A DNA stretch of 64,000 bases from Zoroaster sp. YZ-2022. Taxonomy: Eukaryota; Echinodermata; Asteroidea; Forcipulatida; Zoroasteridae. The notes beneath the pieces are model-generated. The model was not told the DNA's origin, did no database searches, and saw only the letters and a program-made list of their open reading frames with translations. This document shows positions 1 to 12,927 of this stretch, one piece after another; the first letter of the stretch is position 1; every line of letters starts with the position of its first letter. The DNA is taken from assembly GCA_029582265.1 (NCBI GenBank), contig CM055827.1, forward strand, positions 1,891,349 to 1,955,348, given 5' to 3'. A program made the translations under genes and the position numbers.

Positions 1-2
1 AG

Positions 3-212
3 CTGCAGTTTACTGAGTGGTCGTTTGTAAGATGTTTAAAGATGCCACGCTTATCGAATCTCCTAAAGGCCCAAGCAATTGGACAACTCCGGCTGATCCT
101 TGTTGAAGAGTGGAACGCCATCCCACAGCTTCGTGTGACGAGGCTGGTGAACAGCATGAGGAGGAGGTGTCAGGCCGTGGTTGCTGTGTTCGGGTCATCT
201 ACCCGCTACTGA
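3..212 (+). CDS. C-terminal end of a Tc1/mariner-type transposase (partial)
   Basis: An open frame enters from the left window edge and ends at TGA 210-212. The core reads EEWNAIPQLRVTRLVNSMRR, followed by a Cys-Gln-Ala-Val-Val segment and a terminal Thr-Arg-Tyr. This matches the typical Tc1-family C-terminus: W..IP, then L..SM.RR, then a hydrophobic stretch with Ala-Val, then a short G...T.Y end just before the stop. The last catalytic acidic residue of the DD34E triad lies further N-terminal and is not in the window. An AATAAA follows at 237-242. No frameshift is visible in the 69 codons shown, so the upstream part could be intact or decayed. The family call rests on remembered family patterns, not on a search. 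Confidence 0.7.
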   Translation: MQFTEWSFVRCLKMPRLSNLLKAQAIGQLRLILVEEWNAIPQLRVTRLVNSMRRRCQAVVAVFGSSTRY

Positions 213-602
213 CTTACTGACATGTAACCATTTCTCAATAAAAGAAGGAGAGGAGAGAGTGAGAAAAAAAAAATTGTCTGTGTCATCATTGTTTTGTCAT
301 TAAAGTTTGGATGAATTAACTATTGAAAACAACGAATTTTGCAACATTTCATTTTTGACCTTGCTGCATATTCAGAAGGACTGCGCATTCCATGATTGCA
401 TAAGCATCACAAATGACACATCATTGTAAAGAGGAATAATCAAGCTTTCTGATGATACCACATTCACGTATGATGATGAAGCAACAAGAGATATATTACC
501 CATCAAATTTGAATTGCAGAACTTTTTTTGAGGGGTTTATATATGTGTAATACATTGAAAATAGGTACAGTCTTGATAAAGCAAGGGTTGTATTGGAGTG
601 TC
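213..602. other. 3' flank of the transposase fragment, no gene seen
   Basis: AT-rich sequence with a purine-rich tract (243-272) just after the AATAAA. No inverted-repeat end of the Tc1-like element could be picked out here. No credible reading frame. Confidence 0.5.
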
Positions 603-865
603 TTAACCAGTTCGCGTCGGAGGCCGTGTATACACGCAATTTTGTTTTTGCACCACGGATCGGAGAGCGTCTATACACGCCAGAGGAAACTCTGGAATAT
701 TTGTATGCATGCTCGGTTGACGTGGCAACGAGCTGAGTGTACAGTGACATGCTCGGTAGACGTGGCCACGCGCTGTGGAAGCTTCCATTAACGTGTTTGT
801 GTGGGGAAAAGAAACCCGCACCGGGGCCCAGAAAAACTTTTTTATTCCCGACGCGAACTGGTTAA
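603..865 (-). mobile_element. Family A MITE, copy 1 (TTAA-flanked, piggyBac-like)
   Basis: The element starts TTAA-CCAGTTCGCGTCGG and ends with the inverted complement followed by TTAA (862-865). About 255 bp lie between the TTAAs, too short to encode a transposase. Two further copies (17531-17764 and 32302-32554) have the same ends and the same interior in the opposite orientation. The TTAA duplication is the hallmark of piggyBac-type (also Kolobok-type) transposition; assignment to piggyBac is an inference from the target site alone. The right TTAA is also the first four bases of the family B element that follows. Confidence 0.75.
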
Positions 866-1073
866 AGGTATCATCATGATCAGAGTAGACTTTCAACAGG
901 GCATGGAATCGGTGTCCAAGTTTAAGATGAACACAGTGACTGAATATGAATGGCAACGGTAATATGACGTTATCATGTGGGGTGTTGTTTTCAGTTACTG
1001 AGTTAATCTAAAACTAGCACTCCGATTCCATGCCCTGTGCTGCCCTGCTGATTGTGATGATATTGTCCCTTTG
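862..1073 (-). mobile_element. Family B long-inverted-repeat MITE, copy 1
   Basis: The two arms of about 80 bp are imperfect inverted repeats. Each contains the block CAGGGCATGGAATCGG, then a TTTTAGATTAA or TTTAAGATGAA block, then the CAGTGACTGAAAAT block. Family consensus ends are TTAAAGGGGCAATAT and its complement. This copy is reversed relative to most others and its right end has decayed (ttgcc instead of ttaa). Family A copy 1 sits exactly at its left TTAA. Confidence 0.75.
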
Positions 1074-1075
1074 CC

Positions 1076-1107
1076 TTACGTTGTAACAGAATTACAACGT
1101 AAGGGAA
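1076..1107. repeat. Perfect 12-bp inverted repeat (hairpin)
   Basis: CTTACGTTGTAA is followed after a short loop by its exact complement. It lies between family B copy 1 and family I copy 1. A diverged relative of the surrounding 1080-1230 sequence lies at 8445-8590, so this is probably part of another old repeat. Confidence 0.5.
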
Positions 1108-1266
1108 ATAACAAAAAAGAAGGACAGACAAACAAGAAATACAAATGACCAAGCGGATAATAATGGAATGACTGATGATATAACCTACTTGTAGTTAAAG
1201 AGAAAGTAGGTACCAAGGAGAAATGTTATAAATTAAGAAAAGCAACATACTTGGAGATAAGGCAAC

Positions 1267-1599
1267 AAAAAAGTCTCCAGTTTCTGGTCATAGGTCGGCT
1301 TCAAAATTGGTGTGGTGACGTGCTTTTTTTTTTTTTTATTGTTTTTTGTAATCTTTTTTGTTTTTTGCCACAGGGAAATACGTGATACATATACACACAG
1401 GGAACAAATTTCCCATGTACAAAGTATATGGTGATTAAGAGAGGCCTCACAAATTAGACATACATTCATACCCCTATGTGCAAAAGCACGGCAGAATTCC
1501 AATCAATCCAGCAATTTTGGCTGTAATTAGACATCGTTTCATAGCAAAAATAAATTTTAATTATAAATGCAGAGAGACCAGAAACTGGAGACTTTTTTT
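1267..1599 (+). mobile_element. Family I MITE, copy 1
   Basis: The terminal inverted repeats contain GTCTCCAGTTTCTGGTC and its complement, each with an outer A/T run. The interior of about 330 bp holds a poly-T run and conserved blocks (gtgatacat, aagagaggcc, atttcatagcaaa). Copies 2 and 3 are at 7984-8318 and 38684-39035. The superfamily was not determined and no coding capacity is seen. Confidence 0.7.
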
Positions 1600-1802
1600 A
1601 ACTGTTTTTTTAAACTGGCTTTGGTTTTCAAGGATTGGTTAATATACTTTAATAATAACATATTTTGTTCTTTTTATCTCATCGTTTTTTCCTTCTAAGA
1701 TTTATTAGATACTGCAATATTTGTCCTCTTTTCTAACCAATATATGTGTATGATGAGTGAAGAAGTGATCTGACCCATGTTCAACAGTGAATGCAAGCAA
1801 AC
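1600..1802. other. No feature recognised
   Basis: AT-rich spacer between two small transposons. No open frame or structured repeat seen. Confidence 0.5.
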
Positions 1803-1805
1803 TAT

Positions 1806-1965
1806 GGCCCTTTTCGAAACCACGACTATGCCTTCGTCTCTGGCTTAGGCTAGCTATGCTCCCTCGGTTGTTTTGACTAACGCGTGCTTTGCGTTCAGGG
1901 CTTCAGACAGGAGGACAGAGCCTGAAGCCGGAGCCCAAGCCGAAGCCGTGGATTCGAAAACGGCC
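1806..1965. mobile_element. 160-bp MITE with 3-bp TAT duplication
   Basis: The ends read GGCCCTTTTCGAAACCACG and, inverted from the right, GGCCGTTTTCGAATCCACGG. The interior has a second inverted pair built on ggcttcggct-like sequence. TAT flanks both sides (1803-1805 and 1966-1968). A 3-bp AT-rich duplication fits PIF/Harbinger-type insertion, but this is inference. Only one copy was noticed in the window. Confidence 0.6.
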
Positions 1966-1968
1966 TAT

Positions 1969-2593
1969 ATGATGTACAAGACAGAATCATCTTTGCTAAT
2001 GTTATAATCAATTGAAACTGACTTCCGATTTGTCTACGTGTGTACTTCAACCCGGCAAAAGTGCATCTTGACTCGGCAATAACTCCTAATCCATATGTCT
2101 TCACATCATGATTCATGCATTACAGTCTTATTTCAAATCATTTTTGATTTTTTTTCCCCGTTAAGAGATGTTTTGGAGAGCAGCTGGCAGGGATGTAATC
2201 CTCAGGTGGAATGAGCTCAAATTCATCTTGGAGATTGAGAGATTCCTGGGTCCATCAAATGTAACTCTAGCAATTAGAATGAATGGATGGATAGAACGAT
2301 TAACGATCTCTCACCTCACTGTCGTTTGTTGGTTCTTTATTAACGACTTGGATCTCTTTATTTACATGTTTTTTAATGAGAGATTTCCATTTATTTAATG
2401 TGTTTTCTAATGACCATCATGTTTAAGACTGACTGTTATTTGTATTAGTGTTATCAAAGTCACAAGAGGACATGTTCCAAGGTCACCATTTTGAGGTCAC
2501 TTTTTGGCATGAAATGTAGCAATATTGCTGCATATATTGTAACATCCATTGCAACTATTTAACTATATAGTTATATACATATCAGACTTGTAT
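1969..2593. other. No gene seen
   Basis: Unique-looking AT-rich DNA. A frame at 2168-2398 (+) has no recognisable domain and no convincing splice sites. Nothing else supported. Confidence 0.4.
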
Positions 2594-2594
2594 T

Positions 2595-2752
2595 CAAGTC
2601 CTCAAACATCGAGTCCGAGTCCTCCATGTCGAATCCAGGTCCGAGTCACGAATATCAAGTCCAGGTCTGAGTCACGAATGTCGAGTCCAGGTCTGAGTCA
2701 CGAATGTTGAGTCCAGGTCTGAGTCACGAATGTCGAGTCTGAGTCCGAGTCT
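2595..2752. repeat. Minisatellite, unit about 26-28 bp
   Basis: About five imperfect units built on gagtccaggtctgagtca plus cgaatgt. The outer units are more diverged and the central three nearly identical. The frequent GAGTC pentamer gives the tract a regular inner period. Confidence 0.7.
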
Positions 2753-3764
2753 TTTAACAGTAGAATTTTAGCAAGAAATCCAAACATTGGATCCAGACCA
2801 CCAACATTCGACTGCCCCCATTGTGATTCTATGATGTAGAATTTTTTTTTTAATGAGATGTTGAGTCTTTACAACACATACAATAAAACGAAGTCCTGAG
2901 CTTTCAAATTTTTCGTGTAAATCCTTAAGAAAAGGGTGGTCAATGCATTTCCAATGCGGCTTCAGATGATTATTTGAGCCAGCATGTGTGAAAGGGTGGT
3001 GGTTTATGTTGGAATTACATCACACTTACTGACAAGATTGTAGTATGTGTCTTTCAACCAATCTGATTGATCAATAGGTCGATTGATCAATAGATTGATA
3101 GCTGTTGATTGGCCAATTGACAGATTATCAGATTATAAGTGAATCAAATTATAATTATTTACTTATTTGGTGTATGATTTGGTGTATCATAAGTGATAGT
3201 AAATTTAAACAATACAGGTTTGTTGGTTCATTGTCAGCAATGGGAAAGATTACTACTATTACTAATGAAAATATTTCATTCTTATAAAGCGTATTTTACA
3301 TAATGCCCCAATGTGCTTAACATGATTATATAGTGTCTTATACAACTGAGACACACTGTTTCCTTTTGAAGACATTTTAATGTAATATTGTCCAATAATA
3401 TCATGACAATTGTTTCTACACTGTGAAATATATACTGGTTACTCTAGGTTAAATAAGATTATTATTAGTTTAGAGAATACAATTTAGTTACAAATGTTAT
3501 AATTGGATTAATTATAAAGCTGTTATATTGATAAGATCATTATTCTTTCAGACCTTAATGAAAGAATAAGTCCTGTTTTTAACAAGCTTCTGCTTATATA
3601 AACAGCCCTATGCTCTATTTATTTCATTTATTTTGCTATTAATTTGATATTTACTGCTTCATCATTTAATGCACTTTTAATGTAAAATTTGTTAATTTTT
3701 TATGGAAGTATGGAAATAAATGTGATTGATTGATTGATTGATTGAACTTTTGAAAACAACTCTG
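2753..3764. other. No gene; AT-rich with a GATT microsatellite
   Basis: Contains repeated ttgatcaat motifs around 3060-3110 and a (TGAT)n tract at about 3720-3744. The tract follows sequence (ctatttatttcatttatttt, then aatgtaaa and aaataaatgtga) that looks like the decayed 3' end of a non-LTR retroposon. No reading frame of note. Confidence 0.4.
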
Positions 3765-4365
3765 CTGGAGGCGTGGTCTTAAAACAGCATCTTCTACATG
3801 AATTGTTCTATACATGAATTAATAAACATTGTATTTCTAACTGAAGCTTTCTGAAACATTAGTTATCTGTAAACACCTCGGTAGGGGGTGTGGTTCTGTA
3901 GCCAGAGATTTTTCATGGGGGGTTTGGTAATGCCACACCCTCACCATACACCACTTAAAACAACACTTTGGCCTATGTAACATTTCCTCTTTTTATTTAA
4001 AAATTTATTTTTTTTACTGCAAACAAAAATCAGCAGGCCCATGGGGGAGATTTGAACCCACCTGGATATGCCACTGTTGTGATTACAAAGGACTGCTGCA
4101 TTAAATAATCAACACATAAATAAATAAACATTGTTTTCCAGCTGAAACTTTCTGAAACATTAACACAGTCATCTGTTACTAATGTAAACATCTCTCTAGG
4201 GGTGGTGGTTTGAAAAAGGGAATTCTCTGCATTAATAAATCAACACATGAATAAGTAAAAACAAACTGAAACATTTGAAACATTAACACGTTTTTCTGCT
4301 GCTCTGAGTGCTTCTCCATTGAGAAATCAACAAATGAATAAAATAAACATTGTAACTGTAAAATT
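3765..4365. repeat. Degenerate tandem array, unit about 100-140 bp
   Basis: A module of four blocks recurs: an aatcaacacatgaataaa block, an aaacattgt block, ctgaaactttctgaaacatta, then taaacatct with a GT-rich ggggtggtggtt block. It appears near 3800, 4098, 4233 and (first blocks only) 4317. The modules are clearly diverged and a non-matching stretch lies between the first and second. Confidence 0.5.
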
Positions 4366-4377
4366 TGACTGCCCTAA

Positions 4378-4378
4378 A

Positions 4379-4421
<43 letters not shown>

Positions 4422-4762
4422 TAGACTTATATGGCGCACGTATCCACCAAACTGGTGCTCAAGGCACATTATATTATTACCCCTGCTCATCAGGCTCATT
4501 CCTGAAACCATCTCAGCTCCCTGGGGAGTATACAGCTCAATTGCTGCCATTACAGTGCATATAGGGCTAATCAAACACAACAACCAACTCTGCCCTCACA
4601 GGTTCCCATTTACCCCTGGGTGGAGAGAAGCAATTATGGTAAAGTGTCTTGCTCAAGGACACAAGTACCCCAGTCGCGGTTGAGATTCGAACCCGCATTC
4701 TGACGACTCAGCCATCAGAACACAAATCCGATGCACTAAACCGCTTGACCATGGCACTCCAT
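4378..4762 (-). mobile_element. tRNA-derived SINE, family D locus 1 (variant head)
   Basis: Read on the minus strand there is a tRNA-like head with an A-box-like TGGTCAAGCGGTTTAG and a B box GGTTCGAATCT. Next come the conserved body blocks (tgtccttgagcaagacac, ccaggggtaaa, ccagggagctgagatggttt, caccagtttggtggatacg), then the tail, here an (AAT)n tract at 4378-4420 on the plus strand. The body matches the other D loci, but the anticodon region of the head differs, so this is a subfamily or an older copy. Confidence 0.8.
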
Positions 4763-4880
4763 ACCAAAATAGACATGTACTGTTCATTGTACTAACACAT
4801 TCGTTTTTTTTTGTCTAACAATAAACATTAGGTATAACATCAAATAGGTTATATTATTTGGCTAAAATAACATTGTGTGA

Positions 4881-5104
4881 TTAAAGCAGCAATATTGTTA
4901 CGATCAACAGGGCATGGAATCGAATTGCTAGTTTTAGATTAACTCAATGACTGAAAATAATACCCCACATGATAAGGTCATATTACCGTTGCTGCTGCAT
5001 AAATGAGCCAGTAATTTTCAGTCACTGTGTTCATCTTAAACTAGGACACCGATTCAATGCCCTGTTGAAAGTCTGCTCTGATCGTGATGATAGTGTCTCT
5101 TTAA
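4881..5104 (+). mobile_element. Family B MITE, copy 2
   Basis: Full length, from TTAAAG at 4881 to CTTTAA at about 5100-5104. Both long arms are present, with CAGGGCATGGAATCG and its complement. Non-coding. Confidence 0.8.
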
Positions 5105-5657
5105 CATTTCAAATGATTATTTCAACTATTATAACTTGTCACTACTAAAATTTGTGTTGGATTAAATATGACGAACCATTTTCATTTTGGTTGGGAAGTG
5201 GTTTGTAACATTTTATTCTAAAATCTTTATTACATTATCAGCTAAATGTAAAGACCTTGATGTATTAATCTTCTCTAGAATTCCTTTTGCCTCAGGTGCT
5301 GTCTTTTTAAAGAAAATTTGAATTTTTAACAAGTTTTTAGAAGAGAATACTCTTTTCAAAATTCTAGAATGAATACACCAAAATCTGAATGCATATTCAC
5401 TATTTTTTGTTATAATGTGTAAATATTTTAAGCTTAAAACTTTCAATTTTAAGCATATTTGTAAAAAGCAGTTTTACCAACATTACCAAGGTTACCCATT
5501 GCCTTAAATGTATTCATTCAAAGAAAGTAAGCATACTCAGAGAGTAAGCATACTTGTGAAGGCAGTTTAGCCAAGATTTAATACAAATTTTGTCCCATTC
5601 CTCTAACAGTTTTAGGATCACAGCAACAAATTTGTTAGTGTACTTGTACTTGTCAAA
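5105..5657. other. No gene; decayed repeat-like sequence
   Basis: AT-rich. The segments ttaccaacattaccaagg and gtaagcatact (about 5470-5560) resemble the interior and ends of the F-type elements at 11.3, 25.4 and 57.3 kb. This is probably an old F-related copy. Confidence 0.3.
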
Positions 5658-5660
5658 CAT

Positions 5661-5730
5661 GATCAGTGTTAAAGTGATCAGTGCAAAGTGATCAGTGCAA
5701 AGTGATCAGTGTAAAGTGATAAGTGTAAAT
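5661..5730. repeat. Short tandem repeat, unit 14-15 bp, five copies
   Basis: Units of gatcagtgcaaagt with single-base changes; the last copy is partial (gataagtgtaaat). Confidence 0.8.
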
Positions 5731-6005
5731 AAGCAAACATTTGGATGTATCCTTGTAGATATAAGTTACAGTACGGTCGTTTCCCTGATGGAGTAGCAGG
5801 TTTGGGTTTGATGGAGGGGATAGGATTTCCGTGTACTAAGAGACAACCATTGTGCATTGATGTGTAACTGCTGATGGCAAAACTCTACTTGATCTGTGTG
5901 CATTCCTCATTCCCTTGGGAAATTTTCCATTTTGAGTGAATCTTTCTGCATGAAAAGCTTTAAAAATACCCCCCAAAACCGAAAAGTAATTTAAATTTCT
6001 GACCC

Positions 6006-6578
6006 TTACTCACAAAAGTAAGTATAATAAAAGAAAATGTTCATTGAGCAAACATAATAAACATAACAAATATGAGCATAATTTATATTTTCACTTTGGT
6101 TGTCGAGTGGAGTTTTGTAAAATTGAAGTAATATTTGTGTAATCTTGATTGAGAGCACTAATAAGAAACTGATTTCTTGGGATGTTTGACATCGCCAACA
6201 GGAGTGGATCAAAATCCCACTACACATCAGAGACTCCTCAAAAGTCCATATTAAAAAAATTTCAAATCCTACTTGTTCTGACTTTCTCACTAATACTCTT
6301 TCTGTTTGTTGACATATATATTGTTTTTTTTTGTAAAGTGCTTTGATCTGATTAATTATTATTTTTTGTAAAATTATACACAAATTTGGAGAAATACCAA
6401 ATCTTAAATCTTTTAAATCTTTCTTTATACTTGAGCACGTCACTTTTGTGTTTATCCTGTTACCACAAGCCACCTTAGGAACGGATGTGATAAAATAAGT
6501 GTAGAAGATTTCTAAGGTTCTTATTATCTTAAGAATTGTCTTTTGATATCTTCTAAATTCACTCAGCTTCCAAGCCAC
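6006..6578. other. Overlapping open frames of unknown status
   Basis: The minus strand has a 190-codon frame across the whole span. It is rich in Ile, Lys and Tyr, as expected from AT-rich DNA, and no motif is recognised. On the plus strand a 54-codon frame runs from ATG 6182 to TGA 6346. It encodes a polar Ser/Lys-rich N-terminus of about 28 residues followed by a continuous hydrophobic segment of about 24 residues, like the start of a type II membrane protein. A weak GTAAAG donor-like site lies near its end. The two readings exclude each other and neither has a neighbouring exon that I can see. Confidence 0.15.
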
Positions 6579-7983
6579 AGGGCAAGACTAGAATTTTGCC
6601 TGTGGCTAAAGGATTTGATTGTACAATTTAGTGGCTTGAATACGTATGTGAAGTTTCGGCTTTTCAGTGTCCTGAGATCTTTCTGTGAGTTAATTTTCTT
6701 AGCATTTTTAAATGCTATGGGTTTTTTCTTTGTATCTGCATTGTGTCACTAGGTTTCACTAGGTGATCTTCCCTTCTTCAAATCAAATGTTATCTCCCCT
6801 TCTCCTTCCTTCAAGATTCCATAAATTTCTTGCTCTCATTAATTTCCTCTTTATGTTTCCATCTCAATCTTCAGCCAGTCCCTTGATGATGAATCTTCAA
6901 TAATAAACGAACCCTAATGAACACTGAACATTGCCTCCTCCAACAATCTCATCCAAAATTTACATTCTATACCTGCAAAAGGAACAAAAGATACTCACCA
7001 ACAAAAGCAATCAAACAAAAACAGTCCCTCTGGCAAATTTAATTATTTTGCCGTTCCTGGTGTAATTATGTGTACTTTTTTCTCTCTTGGCAAAACTTAT
7101 TATTATTTTCACAGTACTGTGTTTGTGATGCATTATTGTTGTAGAGGTATAGAAATGTACAGTGGAGGAAAATTAATTTGTGATTGAAATAAGTGGAAAG
7201 CGGTACTTACACAAGTGCATGACTGCGTGCTATTAAATTTTGTATAACTAAAAAGTTCCATAGAACTTCAAATCATGTTGTATTTGTTTTCCTTTACAAG
7301 TAACAAGAGGAGGTAGACAGAAAGATCAACAAAAGAATTCAAACAATTGGACACTTTGTACGTCATTAAACTGAAACACAGTCACGCCAGCTATGAAATA
7401 ACTTGGCAAGACTCAAAACCCCAAATTTAGTGATTTGTAACACCAATAAGACTTATAGACTTATCTGGTAACAGTTTTCCACCATTACTGTAGTGGTACC
7501 ACACTACACGCGTGCGTCACATGCATTCTCAAATACGCAGTACGCTAGCGTTTCATCAAATAGAGAGCACAGATTGGTCGAAGAAGTACTGGACTATGTA
7601 GCAAACAAACGCTTGACGCAAAATGTAGGTACCACCCGAGTTATGGCGGCATCCAGTAAACTGGTTAACGGATTAGTTTATACATTTTCAAATTCCAATG
7701 ACATGAACCAGCATATTTCACACACATTAGAACATCACAAATGATACATGACCAGGCCAACATATCTTTCATTAGCTAACATTACCTTGAACCTCAACGA
7801 AAATCATGTCCATACATACTGTAGGCTCCTGCAGAAACTTATATATGTTATAACTTACTGGTTATAACATATGTTATAAACTTACTGGTTAAATTTTATT
7901 TACAATTTATATATTTCTCAAGAAAGACACATTTCTGTCAGCTATACTGTAATGTAGTGATTCTTTACTGCAAGTTAAGGCCA
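6579..7983. other. No gene recognised
   Basis: AT-rich. An 83-codon frame at 7493-7744 (+) lies in a slightly more GC-rich stretch (7490-7680) but has no recognisable domain. A local repeat of gttataac and acttactggtta lies at about 7840-7890. Confidence 0.4.
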
Positions 7984-8318
7984 AAAAAAATAGTCTTTGG
8001 TTTCTGGTTATAGGTCAGCTTCATAATCGGCATTTTTTTTTTTTTTTTTTTGCCAACCAGTGAAATATGTGATACATGTATATGCAGTTATTGGACACCA
8101 GACACAATTTCCCATACACAAAGTATGGTGGCTAAGAGAGGCCACCACAAACCTTCATACCCTGATGTGAAAAAGTTGTTTAAAACATAGCACATCAGAA
8201 TTCTAATTGAACCACCAATTTTGGACATCATTTCATAGCAAATAAAAAGAAAACTGAAAATGCTGACGCGCGGGTCTGAGGTGACGTGCGCAGAGACCAG
8301 AAACAGGAAACTTTTTTT
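7984..8318 (+). mobile_element. Family I MITE, copy 2
   Basis: Ends carry tctttggtttctggtta and, on the right, agaccagaaacaggaaa. The interior shares gtgatacat, caatttcccata, gctaagagaggcc and atttcatagcaaa with copy 1. A 20-bp poly-T run lies near the left end. It has the cgcgggtctgaggtgacgtg segment that copy 3 also has and copy 1 lacks. Confidence 0.7.
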
Positions 8319-8874
8319 GTTGGTCTAAAGCACATAGGCCCATTCAATTTAATTCAATCTTATATTTACTTCCTTACAATCATAGCCAACACAATAAGAA
8401 ATGCACAATTGTGTGGAGGCACAGTCCTAACAAGCAAAGGCTTGTATTGCTGTGCCTCTAACATAAGACAGAATTACAGCAAAAGAGAAAATAACATCAT
8501 TACACGACTGACAGTAATACAAGAAGAACAAATGACCAGATGAATATTGTATCTGAATAACTTCAGTTGGTAAAGAGAAAGTAGAGAAATAAATGAATAG
8601 AGTTAAGCATTTTACATACTTATAATATCAATTGTTGTCCATACCCCTTTCTTCCTGTAAAGCCCCTTATCTACCCTGGGAATTAACATCCCTACATATA
8701 GAGCACCCCAAAGTGACAATCCCCAGGGTGGGGCTGGGAAACAATAAATAAAAGTCACAACTGTGCACAAGAAATATCAAAACACTTACCCTTGGGCTAT
8801 ATAAATTTGACTGGTCAGACCTAAGACAGTGTGGAATGGGTAGGGACAAAAATTATAAATGCATTACCGGTGGG
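8319..8874. other. No gene; diverged repeat related to 1080-1230
   Basis: The blocks cagaattaca, acaaatgacca and taaagagaaagtag (8445-8590) recur at about 1085-1210, so both belong to an unnamed old repeat. The rest looks unique. Confidence 0.4.
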
Positions 8875-10760
<1,886 letters not shown>

Positions 10761-10950
10761 TATAAAGACAAGATGAGAAGGCTAGAGTAAGAGAGAGAGA
10801 GAGAGAAAAGCAGCATTTATTTCCTTTTCACTCGTTTCCTTGGTGTGTAAGAGAGAAGAATCAAGTTGTACTAGTGCCTCTAGCCTGCCCGTCGGTGAAA
10901 AAGGCAGCCCGGAATTGAGAGCCACACTGGAGTGAGTTTCTTGCCATAAG
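10761..10950 (+). promoter_or_regulatory. Possible TATA promoter and non-coding first exon
   Basis: TATAAAG at 10761 is followed by a (GA)n tract and a less AT-rich stretch. Two donor-like sites follow, GTGAGT at 10932 and AAG|GTGGGT at 10950/10951. The only nearby ATG frame closes after five codons, so any exon would be leader. It could be an alternative upstream promoter of the gene whose first exon is at 15.6-16.4 kb. The evidence is motif-only and weak. Confidence 0.2.
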
Positions 10951-11327
10951 GTGGGTTTTTACAAAGTTATTTTAATATTTTCTCTTAGTTCCTTCTCCTC
11001 TTTCATCAATGCCCCTATTTGTGTGTTTATTTAGTATCATGTTTGATATTTCTAGTTAGGGATAAGCTACTGGCAGTAATGGGTATAAAAAACACTGATT
11101 AGGCTAAACATTAGAGTCATTCGGAAGTATACTTGTACATTAGGGTTCAGTATTTCAAAACAACACTATTTATCCTGTCAAAAATAAAAATGAATTCTAT
11201 CGATTCTAACATTTTCTTACACTCTTGTACCATTGACAATGTGTTTTATTCTTTGTTATTGATTTTTTAATGGTTTATTGAACCCTTAGAAAAATTGATT
11301 CTAAGTCACATGTGGCTGTGTTATAAT

Positions 11328-11873
11328 TTAAAGGGAAGATCCAATATTGGGACTAATTACCTGGTTGAAAAATTATTAACCTATTATCTGAAAGCTAACT
11401 TGATGTGAAGTTTGTTAAAGGGGCAATATTGTTACAATCGACAGGGCATGGAATTGCAAGTTTTAGATTAACTCAGTGACTGAAAATAATACCCCCACAT
11501 GATAAGATTACTGTTGCTGCTGCATAAATGAGCCAGTAATTTTCAGTCACTGTGTTCATCTTAAAATATGACACCGATTCCATGCCTTGTTGAAAGTCTG
11601 CTCTGATCGTGACAATACTGTCCCTTTAAGATACCAATCATCATGAAAAGCAGTTCTGTCTGAAATGCTCTCATTTCAGTGAAAACACAATATTGAAACT
11701 TTTCAAAAAGAAAATTGTGAATATTTTTCACATTTTTCTCATGACTTAGACTCCGCATTGAGGTGACATTTTAGGTTGGTTGCGATATAGTTATGTATAG
11801 CTTGATTCAAAAAAGTAAGAATACTCATAGAAACAGTTTTGAAAACATTCCTGATATTTCACCATCCCTTTAA
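11328..11873 (+). mobile_element. Family F element, copy 1, hosting a B element
   Basis: Left end TTAAAGGGAAGATCCAATAT; right end, inverted, TTAAAGGGATGGTGAAATAT. The ends are TTAA-bounded and imperfectly inverted. A complete family B copy is inserted inside (11415-11629), so F is the older layer here. Related copies lie at 25441-26232 and 57289-57640. Confidence 0.5.
11415..11629 (+). mobile_element. Family B MITE, copy 3 (nested in F copy 1)
   Basis: Bounded by TTAA at both ends (11415-11418 and 11626-11629), with both arms recognisable. Compared with the consensus it has lost a few bases around the first CATGGAATCGGAGTGC block. Confidence 0.8.
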
Positions 11874-12810
11874 AACATTTTGGTAGTATTCCAAAAAAAT
11901 ACTGGAAACTTTTTCATTTTATTTTTTAATAAAAAATCTTAAATCTTCACAAATACTTTCTGTCCCATTAGGTTCATCCTACTGTGTATGTTAATTGTAT
12001 TTAGGCTTCCCGTAGAAACATATTATAATGCAAAATTGATAGTTATTTTCGGACATTTAAAAAAAATATGATTGTGACGTCATCAGTGATCATTTCATTG
12101 AACCGGAAGTTAACCTAAACACCTAGTGTTTGTTGCAACAAACACTTGAGCTCTAGTTCATGTCTGAAACTGTAAATGATGTTTCAACAATCTTTTAGAA
12201 ATGTCTGCCTTTGTTTAGCTGGAATATTAATTGGTCAATGTAGATTTTGTTTTCAAACATATGAATGCAAATAATAGATCTTGTATTTCTGAGATAAAGG
12301 AGATCAATCCTTAGTCTTAGCCTTGGTGTCCCCTTCAAATTTTTCCATCTATAAATATTTTGATTTTACTTGTAGTTTAAGTCCAGCAAACAATGACATT
12401 TTACCAAGAACAGTGTTGTGTTTTAAAAGACGTTTCCTCTTTTTACATTAGAGTTCAATAGTGAGGTTGAAGAGTTATAACTGTATTTTAATCAATAGTT
12501 TTTGTGGGAAGATCAATTTGACATGTAAACATTTAAAATGAGGATCTGAGGTTCACACACTTTTGATAAAAATTTGAAAATACATCCCCATTTTCAGGGC
12601 AAGGGGAGGGGGCTTGACACACTGGTCAAGACACTGTTCAAAGTAGGAAAAATTTAAGTTTTGCAAATGGATAATAATCAAATGTAGGTGGTGATATGTA
12701 CTTATTAATAGACATCATTTAATTAACATGGGTTACTGAATTTTAATTTTAATTTATTGAAATCTTTTTAATAACAATTTATTTAGTTTTCTTTGTTTTC
12801 TTATGTTTTT
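11874..12810. other. No gene recognised
   Basis: AT-rich unique-looking sequence. No frame or repeat worth naming. Confidence 0.4.
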
Positions 12811-12856
12811 GTTTGTTTGTTTGTTTGTTTGTTGTTGTTGTTGTTGTTGTTTTTTT
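12811..12856 (+). repeat. (GTTT)n then (TTG)n microsatellite
   Basis: Compound simple repeat followed by a T run and a G run. Confidence 0.85.
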
Positions 12857-12927
12857 TGGGGGGGGAGCAGAAGGAAAATATATGGTTAAATAAACCCTAC
12901 ATTTGTTTGGTTTATTTCATTTCACAG

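Noticed and set aside
2595..2752. CRISPR-like array
   Set aside because: Units are contiguous with no unique spacers, and the context is eukaryotic; a minisatellite.
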